DNA from: Chryseobacterium sp.
Lineage (GTDB): Bacteria > Bacteroidota > Bacteroidia > Flavobacteriales > Weeksellaceae
Length of the DNA: 64,000 nt
NCBI RefSeq assembly: GCF_008014695.1
Contig: NZ_VOXE01000001.1
Span: forward strand, 828,627 to 892,626
Direction: 5' to 3'
The position numbers were made by a program, and so were the translations under genes. Below the pieces are notes generated by a model. The model searched no databases. It had not been told where the DNA came from and was given only the letters and a program-made list of their open reading frames with translations. Shown here one piece after another: positions 51,269 through 59,386 of the stretch (its first letter is position 1; every line of letters starts with the position of its first letter).

Positions 51269-51763
51269 ATGAAATGTACGCCTACAAATCAAGTTCAGAG
51301 AATCGCACTATTCTTTTTATTGGTGTTGTTCTCCACCTGTATTGCTCAAAGTAAGGAATGTGAATTAAAAATTACGGCAGATGTTTCTGAACTAAATCTT
51401 GATGGCAAAATTTATCTGACTGTAAACAATACGGGCAATAAAAAAGCGAAGATTTTAAGAAATTACCATGCTTATAAAATGCAGATTTTAAATGCATTTG
51501 TTTACGACGAAAAGAGCAATGAATTTGTGCCGCTAAATTTTAATTATGCTGACATCGATTTTTTCAGGCAGGAGAAAACTCAACTTTTAAGGCCGAGAAA
51601 ATCAAAAACTTACACAGTAAATATTTTTGAAACCTATCAAGGAGAAACATTGCTGAAAAATCACCAATATAAATTTGATTTGGCTTTTAATTTTGATGAT
51701 CTTTACGAATGCAAATTGGACGGTTTCACTGAACTTAAAAACATCGAATACAAGCCAAATTAA
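51269..51763 (+). CDS. exported protein of unknown function, cassette-like module
   Basis: The start is ATG 51269 (MKCTPTNQVQRIALFF), following CGTTATATATAATTCT. A signal peptide (about 1-32) with a possible lipobox-like FSTC and cleavage near IAQ precedes about 135 residues of beta-rich domain (CELKITADVSELNLDGKIYLTVNNTGNKKAKIL, like an Ig-type fold). No family recognised. The first about 45 bases of the gene, with 30 bases upstream, are repeated at 53468-53541. Confidence 0.75.
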   Translation: MKCTPTNQVQRIALFFLLVLFSTCIAQSKECELKITADVSELNLDGKIYLTVNNTGNKKAKILRNYHAYKMQILNAFVYDEKSNEFVPLNFNYADIDFFRQEKTQLLRPRKSKTYTVNIFETYQGETLLKNHQYKFDLAFNFDDLYECKLDGFTELKNIEYKPN

Positions 51764-51829
51764 ACTACTGCGACGCTTCCGCGCGATATTTGAATTTTAA
51801 CTTTAATCAGTGGGCTAAATTAAAGATTT

Positions 51830-51906
51830 GGCCGCGCCGAATCTGCAAATTCGTGCGGAAAGCAGGGGGAAATTACGATTAGCGTTGGAGAATTTGTTTA
51901 TATTTG
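51830..51906 (+). promoter_or_regulatory. repeat element with hairpin and -7 promoter
   Basis: CCGC-GCCGAAT...ATTCG-TGCGG forms a hairpin (51831-51857), followed by AGCAGGGGGAAATTACG and TATATTTG (51899-51906), a TAnnTTTG box. The same module, 52931-53000, precedes the gene at 53025. The repeat thus delivers a promoter to the gene next to it. Confidence 0.55.
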
Positions 51907-51942
51907 GGATTAGGAGTAATTTTAAACCATATCATCTCGAAC

Positions 51943-52557
51943 ATGGAAAGTATTATCTCAAAGAGTGGCTTAAGAAAAAAAGCTGACGAAATCAAGGACG
52001 GCAGATGCAAAAATTTAATTGCTGTTTTAGAAGAACCTTCCGATCCAAAAAATATTGGAACGGTGATTCGAAATATCAATGCGCTTGGAGTTGAAAAACT
52101 TTACATCGTTAATAGCAGAAATACAAATCCACCAACCTGGGATGCGATTCGAGAAACAAAATCATTATTAAAAACTTCGGTATCTGCAGTTAAATGGACT
52201 TTTGTAAAACAATTCAAAAGTACTGAAGAATGTTTGGACCACCTTGAAAAAAATAAATTTACATCTATTGTAACTTCCCCACACATAAAAGGAAAAACCA
52301 ACGTCATACTTCAGGAAGGAGATTTTACTCAAAAAAGGCTTGCGGTTTGGTTTGGGAATGAATCCCGTGGCGTAAGCGATTTATTAATCGAGCGAAGCGA
52401 TGCCTGTGTAAGTATTGAAATGTACGGAATCGTGGAAAGTCTAAATCTTGCTACTTCTACGGGAATCGTCCTGTATGAAATCACTAAACAAAGAAGAGCA
52501 TATCAGAAAATAAATAAAAGAGGCAGGAAAAATGACCCTCCTATAAAATCTGAATAG
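51943..52557 (+). CDS. SpoU/TrmH-type RNA methyltransferase (SPOUT)
   Basis: The SPOUT core motifs are clear: DPKNIGTVIRNINALGVEKLYIVNS (motif 1), LAVWFGNESRGVSDLLIERSDACVSIEMYGIVESLNLATSTGIVLYE (motifs 2 and 3, with the N-E-S-R-G knot). It would methylate the 2'-O of a ribose in tRNA or rRNA. At 204 residues there is no extra RNA-binding domain. ATG 51943 is used, since an upstream TTG at 51904 lies in the -7 box. The basic tail (KINKRGRKNDP) may bind RNA. Confidence 0.88.
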   Translation: MESIISKSGLRKKADEIKDGRCKNLIAVLEEPSDPKNIGTVIRNINALGVEKLYIVNSRNTNPPTWDAIRETKSLLKTSVSAVKWTFVKQFKSTEECLDHLEKNKFTSIVTSPHIKGKTNVILQEGDFTQKRLAVWFGNESRGVSDLLIERSDACVSIEMYGIVESLNLATSTGIVLYEITKQRRAYQKINKRGRKNDPPIKSE

Positions 52558-52670
52558 GCAAAAAACTGCGGCTTACTTTTAAAGCGATTCAAGGTCGGTT
52601 TTTTTGAGGTCATCTGTAAAATGGGGCGAAAAGAGACCAGTAATGTGTTTTGTATTATTACATAAAGAAA

Positions 52671-52690
52671 GAGCGGGCTAAAGCCCGCTC
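52671..52690. terminator. perfect hairpin of the GGCTAAAGCC family
   Basis: GAGCGGGC and GCCCGCTC pair over 8 bp around TAAA, 41 bp beyond the stop of the E1 gene fragment. It could have been the terminator of the original E1 gene. Related hairpins lie at 61582-61600 and 62256-62279. Confidence 0.6.
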
Positions 52691-52730
52691 CTATTGATTT
52701 TAACGCTCTAATAAAAAGCATCAAATTATT

Positions 52731-52921
52731 TTAAATCTTAGGAAATTTCGTAGGATTGATTTCATTGAATAACGCGTAAACCTTCTCCACCATATCATCC
52801 ACACTCGGTTTGCTGAAATAATCGCCGTCGCTGGCGTAGGCCGGCCGGTGGTTTTCTGCACAGATCGTGAGCGGGTCGGAATCGAGGCATCTGAAGGCTT
52901 TCTGTTTTTCCAGGATCTGCT
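52731..52921 (-). pseudogene. 3' fragment of a 2-oxoacid dehydrogenase E1 gene
   Basis: On the minus strand this codes for the last about 62 residues of an E1 protein, ending VYALFNEINPTKFPKI. By eye it is about 93% identical (about a dozen mismatches in 185 bases) to the 3' end of the intact fused E1 gene at 54087-54275, most differences lying near the stop. It has no start. The match ends abruptly at CAGGATCTGCT. It looks like the displaced original end of the E1 gene after an insertion. Confidence 0.85.
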
Positions 52922-52930
52922 TTTAGCTCT

Positions 52931-53000
52931 GCTGAATCTGCGATTTTTGTGAGGCAGCGAGGGAAATTACGATTTGCGTAGCAGAATATGTGTATATTTG
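52931..53000 (+). promoter_or_regulatory. second copy of the promoter-bearing repeat
   Basis: GCTGAATCTGCGATTTTTGTG... up to GTATATTTG parallels 51837-51906. TATATTTG (52993-53000) is a -7 box, 25 bp from the ATG at 53025, and TTTG at 52973-52976 is a weak -33 (16-bp spacing). Confidence 0.5.
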
Positions 53001-53024
53001 AATTCAGCAGAAATTATAACCACA

Positions 53025-53369
53025 ATGAGCCGCGAACGAAGGTTACTTTTAATAACACTTTTTATTATTCCAGTTATTGTTTCTGCTCACGGACAAGAAG
53101 CTTTATATATCCTGTTTTGGGAAGGTCTATTGGTAATTATCCTGCTTATCCTTATCACTGCTCTAAAAATCAATCTTAAAAAAAAATTGATATTAGCCGG
53201 GTTATCTTCCCTCTCGATAATTGCAACTTTGCTGATTATAAGTAAAATTTCTTACCGAGGAAATGAGTTTAAAATAAACTTAATAATATTCTTAATTCCC
53301 ACAATCACATTTCTTATTACTTTTTTGTTTTTGAAATTTAAATCAAAAAGACATGATGAAATTGAGTAA
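53025..53369 (+). CDS. small membrane protein of unknown function, cassette-like module
   Basis: The start is ATG 53025 (MSRERRLLLITLF), 25 bp after the -7 box; a longer frame from 52974 would overlap the promoter. The 114-residue protein has four hydrophobic segments (about 8-22, 26-43, 49-69 and 77-100) and a charged end (KSKRHDEIE). A HGQ motif lies near the first helix. Not recognised. It lies in DNA between the displaced and current ends of the E1 gene. Confidence 0.65.
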   Translation: MSRERRLLLITLFIIPVIVSAHGQEALYILFWEGLLVIILLILITALKINLKKKLILAGLSSLSIIATLLIISKISYRGNEFKINLIIFLIPTITFLITFLFLKFKSKRHDEIE

Positions 53370-53467
53370 AATAACTTTTGTAAATATTTATTTCAGCAGG
53401 GTTGAATGTTACATATAGATTCCTCTAATTGATTTGTTATTTACAAAGCCTCATTATGAAAATACCT

Positions 53468-53564
53468 CCAACAGGAATACCGTTATATGCAATTCTATGA
53501 AAAGCACGCCTATAAATCGAGTTCAGAGAATCGCAATATTCGCAAAACTTCAATGTAAATACTA
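53468..53564 (+). pseudogene. truncated copy of the exported-protein gene start
   Basis: 53468-53541 repeats 51240-51313 (about 8 mismatches in 74), covering the CCGTTATATGCAATTCT leader and the first about 15 codons of the exported protein gene, from ATG 53497. The frame then leaves the copied part and stops after 22 codons at TAA 53563-53565, which overlaps the next ATG (TAATG). It may act as a leader ORF for the DUF4160 gene. Confidence 0.6.
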
Positions 53565-53921
53565 ATGACACAAGAAGATTTTTTTAGTAATGTTTTAACT
53601 GAGTTAGTTAATATTTATTGGTCATATAGCGAAGCACAGATAGATGCCATGGTTAGTATTCCTGGCCTAGAAATCAAGGAAAAAGTCGCACGTATTAATG
53701 ATTTAAACATCATTATTTACTCAAATGATCATGATCCGCCACATTTCCATGTAATTTCCAAGGACAAAAGTATTGATGCAAAGTTTACAATTGCGAACTG
53801 CGAATTAATCGCTGGTGAAATGAATGCGAAAAATATGAAAAGAATATTTGCCTTTTATAATTCTGCTAAAACAAAAATGATCTTGGAAAAAATTTGGAAT
53901 AAAAAAACGAATAAACCATAA
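53565..53921 (+). CDS. DUF4160-domain protein
   Basis: The C-terminal about 80 residues match the DUF4160 family, with the hallmark LNIIIYSNDHDPPHFHV (residues about 50-66) and a following short helix-strand region. An N-terminal about 40-residue extension precedes it. DUF4160 proteins often sit next to DUF2442 proteins and in toxin-antitoxin-like loci; no DUF2442 gene is present here. Start ATG overlaps the stop of a truncated leader ORF (TAATG). Confidence 0.82.
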   Translation: MTQEDFFSNVLTELVNIYWSYSEAQIDAMVSIPGLEIKEKVARINDLNIIIYSNDHDPPHFHVISKDKSIDAKFTIANCELIAGEMNAKNMKRIFAFYNSAKTKMILEKIWNKKTNKP

Positions 53922-54040
53922 CAGATAATTACGGTAACCGTGGTACAACATCTTATTTCAGGCAATATCCTTTAAAACAAATTCTTTAGAGCGATTTAGG
54001 AGTGATTTTTACAGCAATTCCACTATTTAAATGAATAAAA

Positions 54041-54067
54041 AAACTGCCCCATACTATGGAGCAGTTT
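54041..54067. terminator. intrinsic terminator of the fused E1 gene
   Basis: AAACTGC(C)CC pairs with GG(A)GCAGTTT across ATACTAT, with one internal mismatch. On the minus strand a long T-run follows. It closely resembles the lpd terminator at 45117. Confidence 0.75.
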
Positions 54068-54086
54068 TTTTATAGTCTTAAATTCT

Positions 54087-56516
54087 TTATATGTTTGGAA
54101 ATTTCGCCGGGTTGATCTCATTGAACAAAGCGTAGACTTTCTCCACCATATCATCCACACTTGGTTTGCTGAAATAATCGCCATCGCTGGCGTAGGCCGG
54201 ACGGTGGTTTTCTGCACAGATCGTGAGCGGGTCGGAATCGAGGTATCTGAAGGCTTTCTGTTTTTCCAGGATCTGCTGAAGGATAAAGGCTGAAGTTCCG
54301 CCTTCCACATCTTCGTCGATCACGACCAAACGGTTCGTTTTCTTAACGCTTTCCGCGATTTCGCTGGATAAATCGAACGGAATGAGAGACTGTACATCGA
54401 TCACTTCCGCAGAAATGCCGATTTTTTCCAGTTCCTCCGCGGCTTCCATGACGAGTCTCCACGTAGAGCCATAGGTCACGAGGGTGACGTCGGTTCCTTC
54501 TTTCGTTACTTCAATTTTTCCGACCGGAACGGTGAATTCACCCAGATTGTCCGGCTGTTTTTCCTTGAGGCGGTAACCGTTCAGACATTCCACAATCAGG
54601 GCCGGTTCGTCGCTCTGGAGCATCGTGTTGTAAAATCCTGCCGCTTTTGTCAGATTTCTCGGCACAAGAACCAAAATCCCTTTGGAAAGGTTGATGATCC
54701 CTGCCATTGGAGAGCCTGAATGCCAAACCCCTTCAAGCCTATGACCGCGGGTCCGGATGATGACCGGTGCTTTCTGTCCGCCTTTTGTGCGGTACTGAAC
54801 CGTGGCAAGGTCGTCGCTCATGCCCTGAATGCAGTATAAAATATAGTCGAGATACTGGATTTCGGCGATCGGCCTTAAACCGCGCATCGCCATTCCAATT
54901 CCCTGACCGAGAATGGTGGCTTCACGGATCCCGGTATCGGCAATCCTGAGTTCGCCGTATTTTTCCTGAAGGCCTTCCAGTCCCTGGTTTACGTCGCCAA
55001 TATTTCCGGCATCTTCGCCAAAAACAAGGGTTTCGGGATATTTGCTGAATATCTTATCGAAATTGTTCCTTACCACTACCCTTCCGTCAACGGTTTCTGA
55101 AGCGTCGGAAAAGACCGGCATCACCTCTTTGACATTCGTCGCCTTTAAAGCCGACTGGGAGTATAAATGGGAGGAATAATTGTCTTTTTCAACCGCGAAA
55201 AGTTCAGTGAACCTATTCTGGAGCTGTTTTCTTTCACTGGAATCGGTGCCTCTCGTGAGGAAGAGTGATTTTCTTATCAAATGGAAGAGGTCCCTTTTTG
55301 CGGGAGCCACTACTTTGCTGAATTTTTCCATCTCCGCAGCAATGTCTGCATTCTGGGATTTGAGATTTTCCACCAAAGGCAACACGGTATTTTTCAGATC
55401 CTGAATGGTCTTCTGATAATTTTCCCAGGCTTTTTTCTGGCCTTCCTTCACGTATTTTTTCGCTTCTTCCTCTATTTTATCCAGTTCTTCAGCGGTGGCC
55501 AGCTGTTCTTCATTTTCTTCAATCTCGATGGAATAATTCAGGATCCACTCCCTGAATTTGTGCAGGCCGTCGAAGTCGCCTTCAAATTTCAGGCGGTCCT
55601 CATTCTTATATCTTTCGTGAGAACCTGAGGTAGAGTGACCCTGCGGCTGCGTAACTTCCACAACATGCACGACCACCGGAACGCTTTCGGTCCTGGCAAA
55701 ATGTTCTGCTCTCGCATAGGCATCCAGCAGCGACGGATAATCCCAGGCTTTCACCTGAATGATCTCACAGCCTTGGTTTTCGCCTTCCTTTCTCTGGAAG
55801 CCGGAAAGCATTTCAGAAATGTCGGCTTTTGCACGCTGGTTCTGGGTCGGAACCGAAATCCCGTACCCATCGTCCCAAATCGAAACGATCATCGGCACCT
55901 GAAGCGCACAGGCGGCATTCAAAGTTTCCCAGAAATGCCCTTCCGCGGTAGAGGCATCACCGATGGTTCCAAACGCCACTTCATTCCCATTATCGGAGAA
56001 TTTTTCTGACCCTTCAAACTTTACGGATTTGTATATTTTGGAAGCCTGCGCCAGACCCAAAAGTCTCGGCATCTGACCTGCAGTCGGGGAAATATCAGAG
56101 GAAATGTTTTTCTGCTCCATGAGGTTTTTCCAGGAGCCGTCTTCATTCAGACTGCGTGTGGCATAATGCCCGTTCATCTGGCGGCCGGCAGAAGCCGGTT
56201 CACGCTCCACGCTCGTATCGGCATAGAGCTGCGCAAAGAAACTTTCCACGGTTACGGCACCGATCGCCATTGCAAACGTCTGGTCGCGGTAATAGCCGGA
56301 GCGGAAATCACCGTTTTTGAAGACTTTCGCCATCGCCAACTGGGGAAGTTCCTTTCCGTCGCCGAAAATCCCGAACTTCGCTTTACCGGTCAGAACCTCT
56401 CTTCTGCCCAGATAGGACATCTCGCGGGAAATCCGTCCCAGTCTGTAATCTTCTACAATATTGTTCTTAAAATCCTGAAAAGAAATCTGCTGGGTTTCGA
56501 TATAGGTGGTTTCCAT
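54087..56516 (-). CDS. fused 2-oxoacid dehydrogenase E1 (alpha plus beta)
   Basis: E1 decarboxylates 2-oxoacids with thiamine diphosphate. The start is ATG 56516 (METTYIETQQIS). Residues about 1-380 are an E1-alpha part (TPP motif GDASTAEGHFWETLNAACALQVPMIVSIWDDGYGIS). Residues about 470-809 are an E1-beta part (VFGEDAGNIGDVNQGLEGLQEKYG, IVIDEDVEGGTSAFILQQI). Known relatives act on branched-chain or other 2-oxoacids. The last about 63 codons differ from the fragment at 52731, so this 3' end may be newly acquired. Confidence 0.93.
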   Translation of the reverse strand: METTYIETQQISFQDFKNNIVEDYRLGRISREMSYLGRREVLTGKAKFGIFGDGKELPQLAMAKVFKNGDFRSGYYRDQTFAMAIGAVTVESFFAQLYADTSVEREPASAGRQMNGHYATRSLNEDGSWKNLMEQKNISSDISPTAGQMPRLLGLAQASKIYKSVKFEGSEKFSDNGNEVAFGTIGDASTAEGHFWETLNAACALQVPMIVSIWDDGYGISVPTQNQRAKADISEMLSGFQRKEGENQGCEIIQVKAWDYPSLLDAYARAEHFARTESVPVVVHVVEVTQPQGHSTSGSHERYKNEDRLKFEGDFDGLHKFREWILNYSIEIEENEEQLATAEELDKIEEEAKKYVKEGQKKAWENYQKTIQDLKNTVLPLVENLKSQNADIAAEMEKFSKVVAPAKRDLFHLIRKSLFLTRGTDSSERKQLQNRFTELFAVEKDNYSSHLYSQSALKATNVKEVMPVFSDASETVDGRVVVRNNFDKIFSKYPETLVFGEDAGNIGDVNQGLEGLQEKYGELRIADTGIREATILGQGIGMAMRGLRPIAEIQYLDYILYCIQGMSDDLATVQYRTKGGQKAPVIIRTRGHRLEGVWHSGSPMAGIINLSKGILVLVPRNLTKAAGFYNTMLQSDEPALIVECLNGYRLKEKQPDNLGEFTVPVGKIEVTKEGTDVTLVTYGSTWRLVMEAAEELEKIGISAEVIDVQSLIPFDLSSEIAESVKKTNRLVVIDEDVEGGTSAFILQQILEKQKAFRYLDSDPLTICAENHRPAYASDGDYFSKPSVDDMVEKVYALFNEINPAKFPNI

Positions 56517-56532
56517 AAAATCTGAGTTTGTA

Positions 56533-56566
56533 CAAAAATAAGAATTATTCAGCAAATAACACCAAA
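56533..56566 (-). promoter_or_regulatory. promoter of the fused E1 gene
   Basis: On the minus strand TTTG (56563-56566) and TATTTTTG (56533-56540) are 22 bp apart, a Bacteroidota promoter, 16 bp upstream of the ATG at 56516. Confidence 0.55.
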
Positions 56567-56668
56567 GTGTTCCAGGAAGAGGGTGAGGTCAGGGTTAAGA
56601 GGCTAGAAGGTTAAGAGGATTCCGTTTCCTCCAACCTTATTTGAATTTAATCTAATGTACGGATGTCA

Positions 56669-57685
56669 CTAGAATTTCCTTTCAATCACGTAATCCAGCA
56701 TGAGGTTGAGGGAATGCTTGGCTTCAGAATCGGGGAAATCGTTGAGGATGGCTTTTGCTTTCTGCTGGAAATCTTTCATCACGTCCATCGCATAATCCAG
56801 TCCACCGGATTTCTTTACAAAATCAATGAGTTCCTTGACGCGCTTTTTATCGGTGTTGAACCTTTTAATCGTGTTGAAATGGTATTTACGGTCGGCTTCC
56901 GTCGCAATCTTTAAGCTGTGGATGAGCGGCAGGGTCATTTTCTGCTCCTTGATGTCGATCCCGACTGGTTTTCCGATGACGTTGGATGTGAGGTAATCAA
57001 AAAGATCGTCCTTGATCTGGAAGGCCATTCCGGTAAAGGTGCCGAATTCCATCATCTTCTTTGCCAGCACTTCATCCGCATCATTCGAAAGTACGCCAAT
57101 CTCACAGCAGGCCGCGATTAAGGTGGCTGTCTTCTGGCGAATGATCTCGTAATAAACGTCTTCGGTAATGTCCAGTTTCCGGGCTTTCTCGAGCTGGAGC
57201 AGTTCGCCTTCACTCATCTCGCGGATAGTCCTCGCGATGACGGCAAGCAAATCGTAATCCTTATGGTCGGTGGAAAGCAGAACGGATTTGGAGAGCAGGT
57301 AATCGCCTACGAGAACGGCAATCTTGTTCTTCCACAAGGCATTGATGGAGAAAAAATTTCGTCTTTTAAAGCTTTCGTCCACCACATCGTCATGTACGAG
57401 TGTTGCGGTATGGATGAGTTCGATCATAGAAGCGCCGCGGAAGGTTTTTTCATTGACGTTTCCCACCAGTTTGGCGCAGAGAAAAACAAACATCGGCCGC
57501 ATCTGCTTGCCTTTGGTCGTTACAATAAACCGCGTGACCTTATCCAGAAGCGGAACATTGCTCTGCATGGATTCATAAAACTTCTGTTCAAAAAGTTTCA
57601 TTTCGTCGGTGATGGGTCTCTTGATTTCTTCTACAATATTCGACACAAATGGATAATGAAGGGGGTGAGTGTTTGGTGAAGACAA
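56669..57685 (-). CDS. polyprenyl diphosphate synthase
   Basis: The trans-isoprenyl synthase motifs are intact: the first aspartate-rich motif LVHDDVVDES (D99, D100, D103), GKQMRPMFVFLCAKLVG upstream, and the second, FQIKDDLFDYL. It elongates isoprenyl diphosphates, probably to octaprenyl length for menaquinone in this group. Chain length cannot be read from sequence alone. It is the last gene of a minus-strand run with the secreted protein, DUF1275 and rlmN genes. Length 338 is normal. Confidence 0.93.
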   Translation of the reverse strand: MSSPNTHPLHYPFVSNIVEEIKRPITDEMKLFEQKFYESMQSNVPLLDKVTRFIVTTKGKQMRPMFVFLCAKLVGNVNEKTFRGASMIELIHTATLVHDDVVDESFKRRNFFSINALWKNKIAVLVGDYLLSKSVLLSTDHKDYDLLAVIARTIREMSEGELLQLEKARKLDITEDVYYEIIRQKTATLIAACCEIGVLSNDADEVLAKKMMEFGTFTGMAFQIKDDLFDYLTSNVIGKPVGIDIKEQKMTLPLIHSLKIATEADRKYHFNTIKRFNTDKKRVKELIDFVKKSGGLDYAMDVMKDFQQKAKAILNDFPDSEAKHSLNLMLDYVIERKF

Positions 57686-57788
57686 ATATATTATTTTTCG
57701 GATAGATTATACCGATTTAAAACCGTTAAAATCTTTTGCTGATAAAAGTCCTGTTTTTGGCTGATATCAATCGGCTGAATGGAGAATT

Positions 57789-58670
57789 TCAGTGCAATTT
57801 CCTGTTCGGAACAAAATACAAACGCTGTCGGGCGGTGCCTAAAGGCGAGCGGAATTCTTCCCCGGATATGTAAACTCCACTTCCATCCACGGCAATGCCT
57901 TCGATCTGACCTATTGATAAAGCGCTTCCGAGGTAATATTTCTGAGGTTCCTGCTGAAAGAAAATTCCGGGCTGTGTTTCCGTGAAGACGCTTAGGAAAA
58001 CTTCCGTCTTCTTCGTATAGCCGATCAGATAGAGTTTTTTGTCGAAATAAGAAGCATCGGTCACCACAAAATCTGTCTGAAAGGTTTCCAGTTGCTGCGC
58101 AGGCTGATTTCCGGCCATTTGCGGATCCAGGGTATAATGCGTTACCGCTCTGGAGCGCCATTCTTTCGTAAAGAGATGGATCTTTCCGTTCAGAAAAATC
58201 ATGGCTTCCGCATCGTAATCATTGTCGATGAGGCGTTTTGTAAAATCGGTCTGTTGGGGGTAGAAGAAAGTGATTTCGCGGGCGTTTCCCAACGCGGAGG
58301 CGGTAAGAAGGCTTTCAAAAGGGATCCTGTAGATCTTCAGGTCCTTCCGCATGCCGGCATTACTCCCGAAATCGGCGATATAAATATTGGCGGAATCGCT
58401 GGTCATGGCTTCCCAGTCCTGGTTTTGAAGGCCAGTTGTGAAAGTCCGGTTTATTTTGCCTGATTTCGTGTCGATTTCAAAGATCTCGGAGGAATTGCCG
58501 CCATCGTTGAAGGTGTAGAGCTTTCCCCGAACGAAGTGGAGTCCGGAGTTTTCCTTTAAGGAATCGCTCAGCACGGAAACTTCAAACTTTCTGATCTTCA
58601 GAAAGTCCAGGTTCTGGGCAAAGCCGCTTTGAAAAATGACAAAGATGAGAAAAAGTAAAATTCTGTTCAT
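57789..58670 (-). CDS. secreted beta-propeller-like protein of unknown function
   Basis: After a signal peptide (about 1-18, ending GFAQ) the 293-residue protein looks like a beta-propeller: repeated strands such as SGLHFVRGKLYTFNDGGNSSEIFEIDTKSGKI and AEAMIFLNGKIHLFTKEWRSRAV. The stop is at 57789, but a different frame stays open from about 57830 to 57691 and reads as credible protein (EIALKFSIQPIDISQKQ...), reaching within 5 bp of the next gene. The 3' end may therefore carry a frameshift. Its start overlaps the DUF1275 stop by 4 bp. Confidence 0.72.
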   Translation of the reverse strand: MNRILLFLIFVIFQSGFAQNLDFLKIRKFEVSVLSDSLKENSGLHFVRGKLYTFNDGGNSSEIFEIDTKSGKINRTFTTGLQNQDWEAMTSDSANIYIADFGSNAGMRKDLKIYRIPFESLLTASALGNAREITFFYPQQTDFTKRLIDNDYDAEAMIFLNGKIHLFTKEWRSRAVTHYTLDPQMAGNQPAQQLETFQTDFVVTDASYFDKKLYLIGYTKKTEVFLSVFTETQPGIFFQQEPQKYYLGSALSIGQIEGIAVDGSGVYISGEEFRSPLGTARQRLYFVPNRKLH

Positions 58671-59386
58671 GAGGTCTTATTTCTTAACAATAACAGCCGG
58701 ATTTTGATAAAATCGTACAAAAGGCCCAGGAGCAATAACGCAGCTCCGAAAAGAAGGGCTTTGATGCCGAAACTTCCGAACAGAATACCGCCCGCAATAC
58801 CGCCTGCAAAAAACATCCAGATGATTGTTAAACGCAGTTTTATGGATTTTATGAGTTTCTTTTTGTGGTCCTGATCCTTATAGAAGAACAGCTGGGAAAA
58901 TTCTATGCCCATATCGGTAAAGAGACCCGTGAGGTGCGTTGTTCTTACGACTGCATTGGAGATGCTGGTGACGAGGGAATTCTGCATTCCCATTGCAAAC
59001 AGGAGACTGAAGGCAATTATGTCCGGGTTTTCCTTCGCCAGAAAATTCCCGCTGAAAGCGATTGTTGCGAGAATCAGCGCTTCTGTTAGGGTGGGCACCA
59101 CATAAATGAGGTTTTCGCGTATCCGGGAAGCAACTTCTACCGTAAAATTGGAAAAGAAAGCCCCTAAAAAGAAGAAAAAAATATAAAGGGCTACGTTAAA
59201 AGCACTCCGGAAATCCTGTTTGAACATCTCATCCACGAAATAGGCAAAATGTCCCGTCACATTGGTTGTAAGTTTCTGCACGGCAAAAAACCCCACTACA
59301 TTCACCAAACCTGCCACGAAACCGAGCAGGGAAGCAATCCCCAGATTGTGCTTTTCGGTGCGGGATTTACCCCTGTGGCTGAACAT
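58667..59386 (-). CDS. DUF1275 (YoaK-like) membrane protein
   Basis: About six membrane helices of the DUF1275 family are present: ASLLGFVAGLVNVVGFFAVQKLTTNVTGHFAYFVDEMFKQ at the start and NSLVTSISNAVVRTTHLTGLFTDMGIEFSQLFFY later (the T-x-x-T-G and HxTG motifs). The family's function is unknown. Its ATG overlaps the rlmN stop by 1 base (TAATG), and its stop overlaps the next gene's start by 4 bases. These couplings make one transcription and translation unit with rlmN. Confidence 0.88.
   Translation of the reverse strand: MFSHRGKSRTEKHNLGIASLLGFVAGLVNVVGFFAVQKLTTNVTGHFAYFVDEMFKQDFRSAFNVALYIFFFFLGAFFSNFTVEVASRIRENLIYVVPTLTEALILATIAFSGNFLAKENPDIIAFSLLFAMGMQNSLVTSISNAVVRTTHLTGLFTDMGIEFSQLFFYKDQDHKKKLIKSIKLRLTIIWMFFAGGIAGGILFGSFGIKALLFGAALLLLGLLYDFIKIRLLLLRNKTS

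Larger units (their letters stand above)
52558..53024. other. spacer with terminators and an E1 gene fragment
   Basis: It holds a hairpin GAGCGGGCTAAAGCCCGCTC (52671-52690), a minus-strand 3' fragment of the E1 gene (52731-52921) and a promoter-bearing repeat (52931-53000). There is no intact gene. Confidence 0.65.

Noticed and set aside
47263-54086. Transposon or prophage as the explanation of the odd region
   Set aside because: No transposase, integrase or phage structural gene and no terminal direct repeats were seen in the window.
57691-58161. 156-codon frame as a separate gene
   Set aside because: Most of it lies inside the secreted protein gene in another frame; only its last third is protein-like, better explained as a frameshifted tail.
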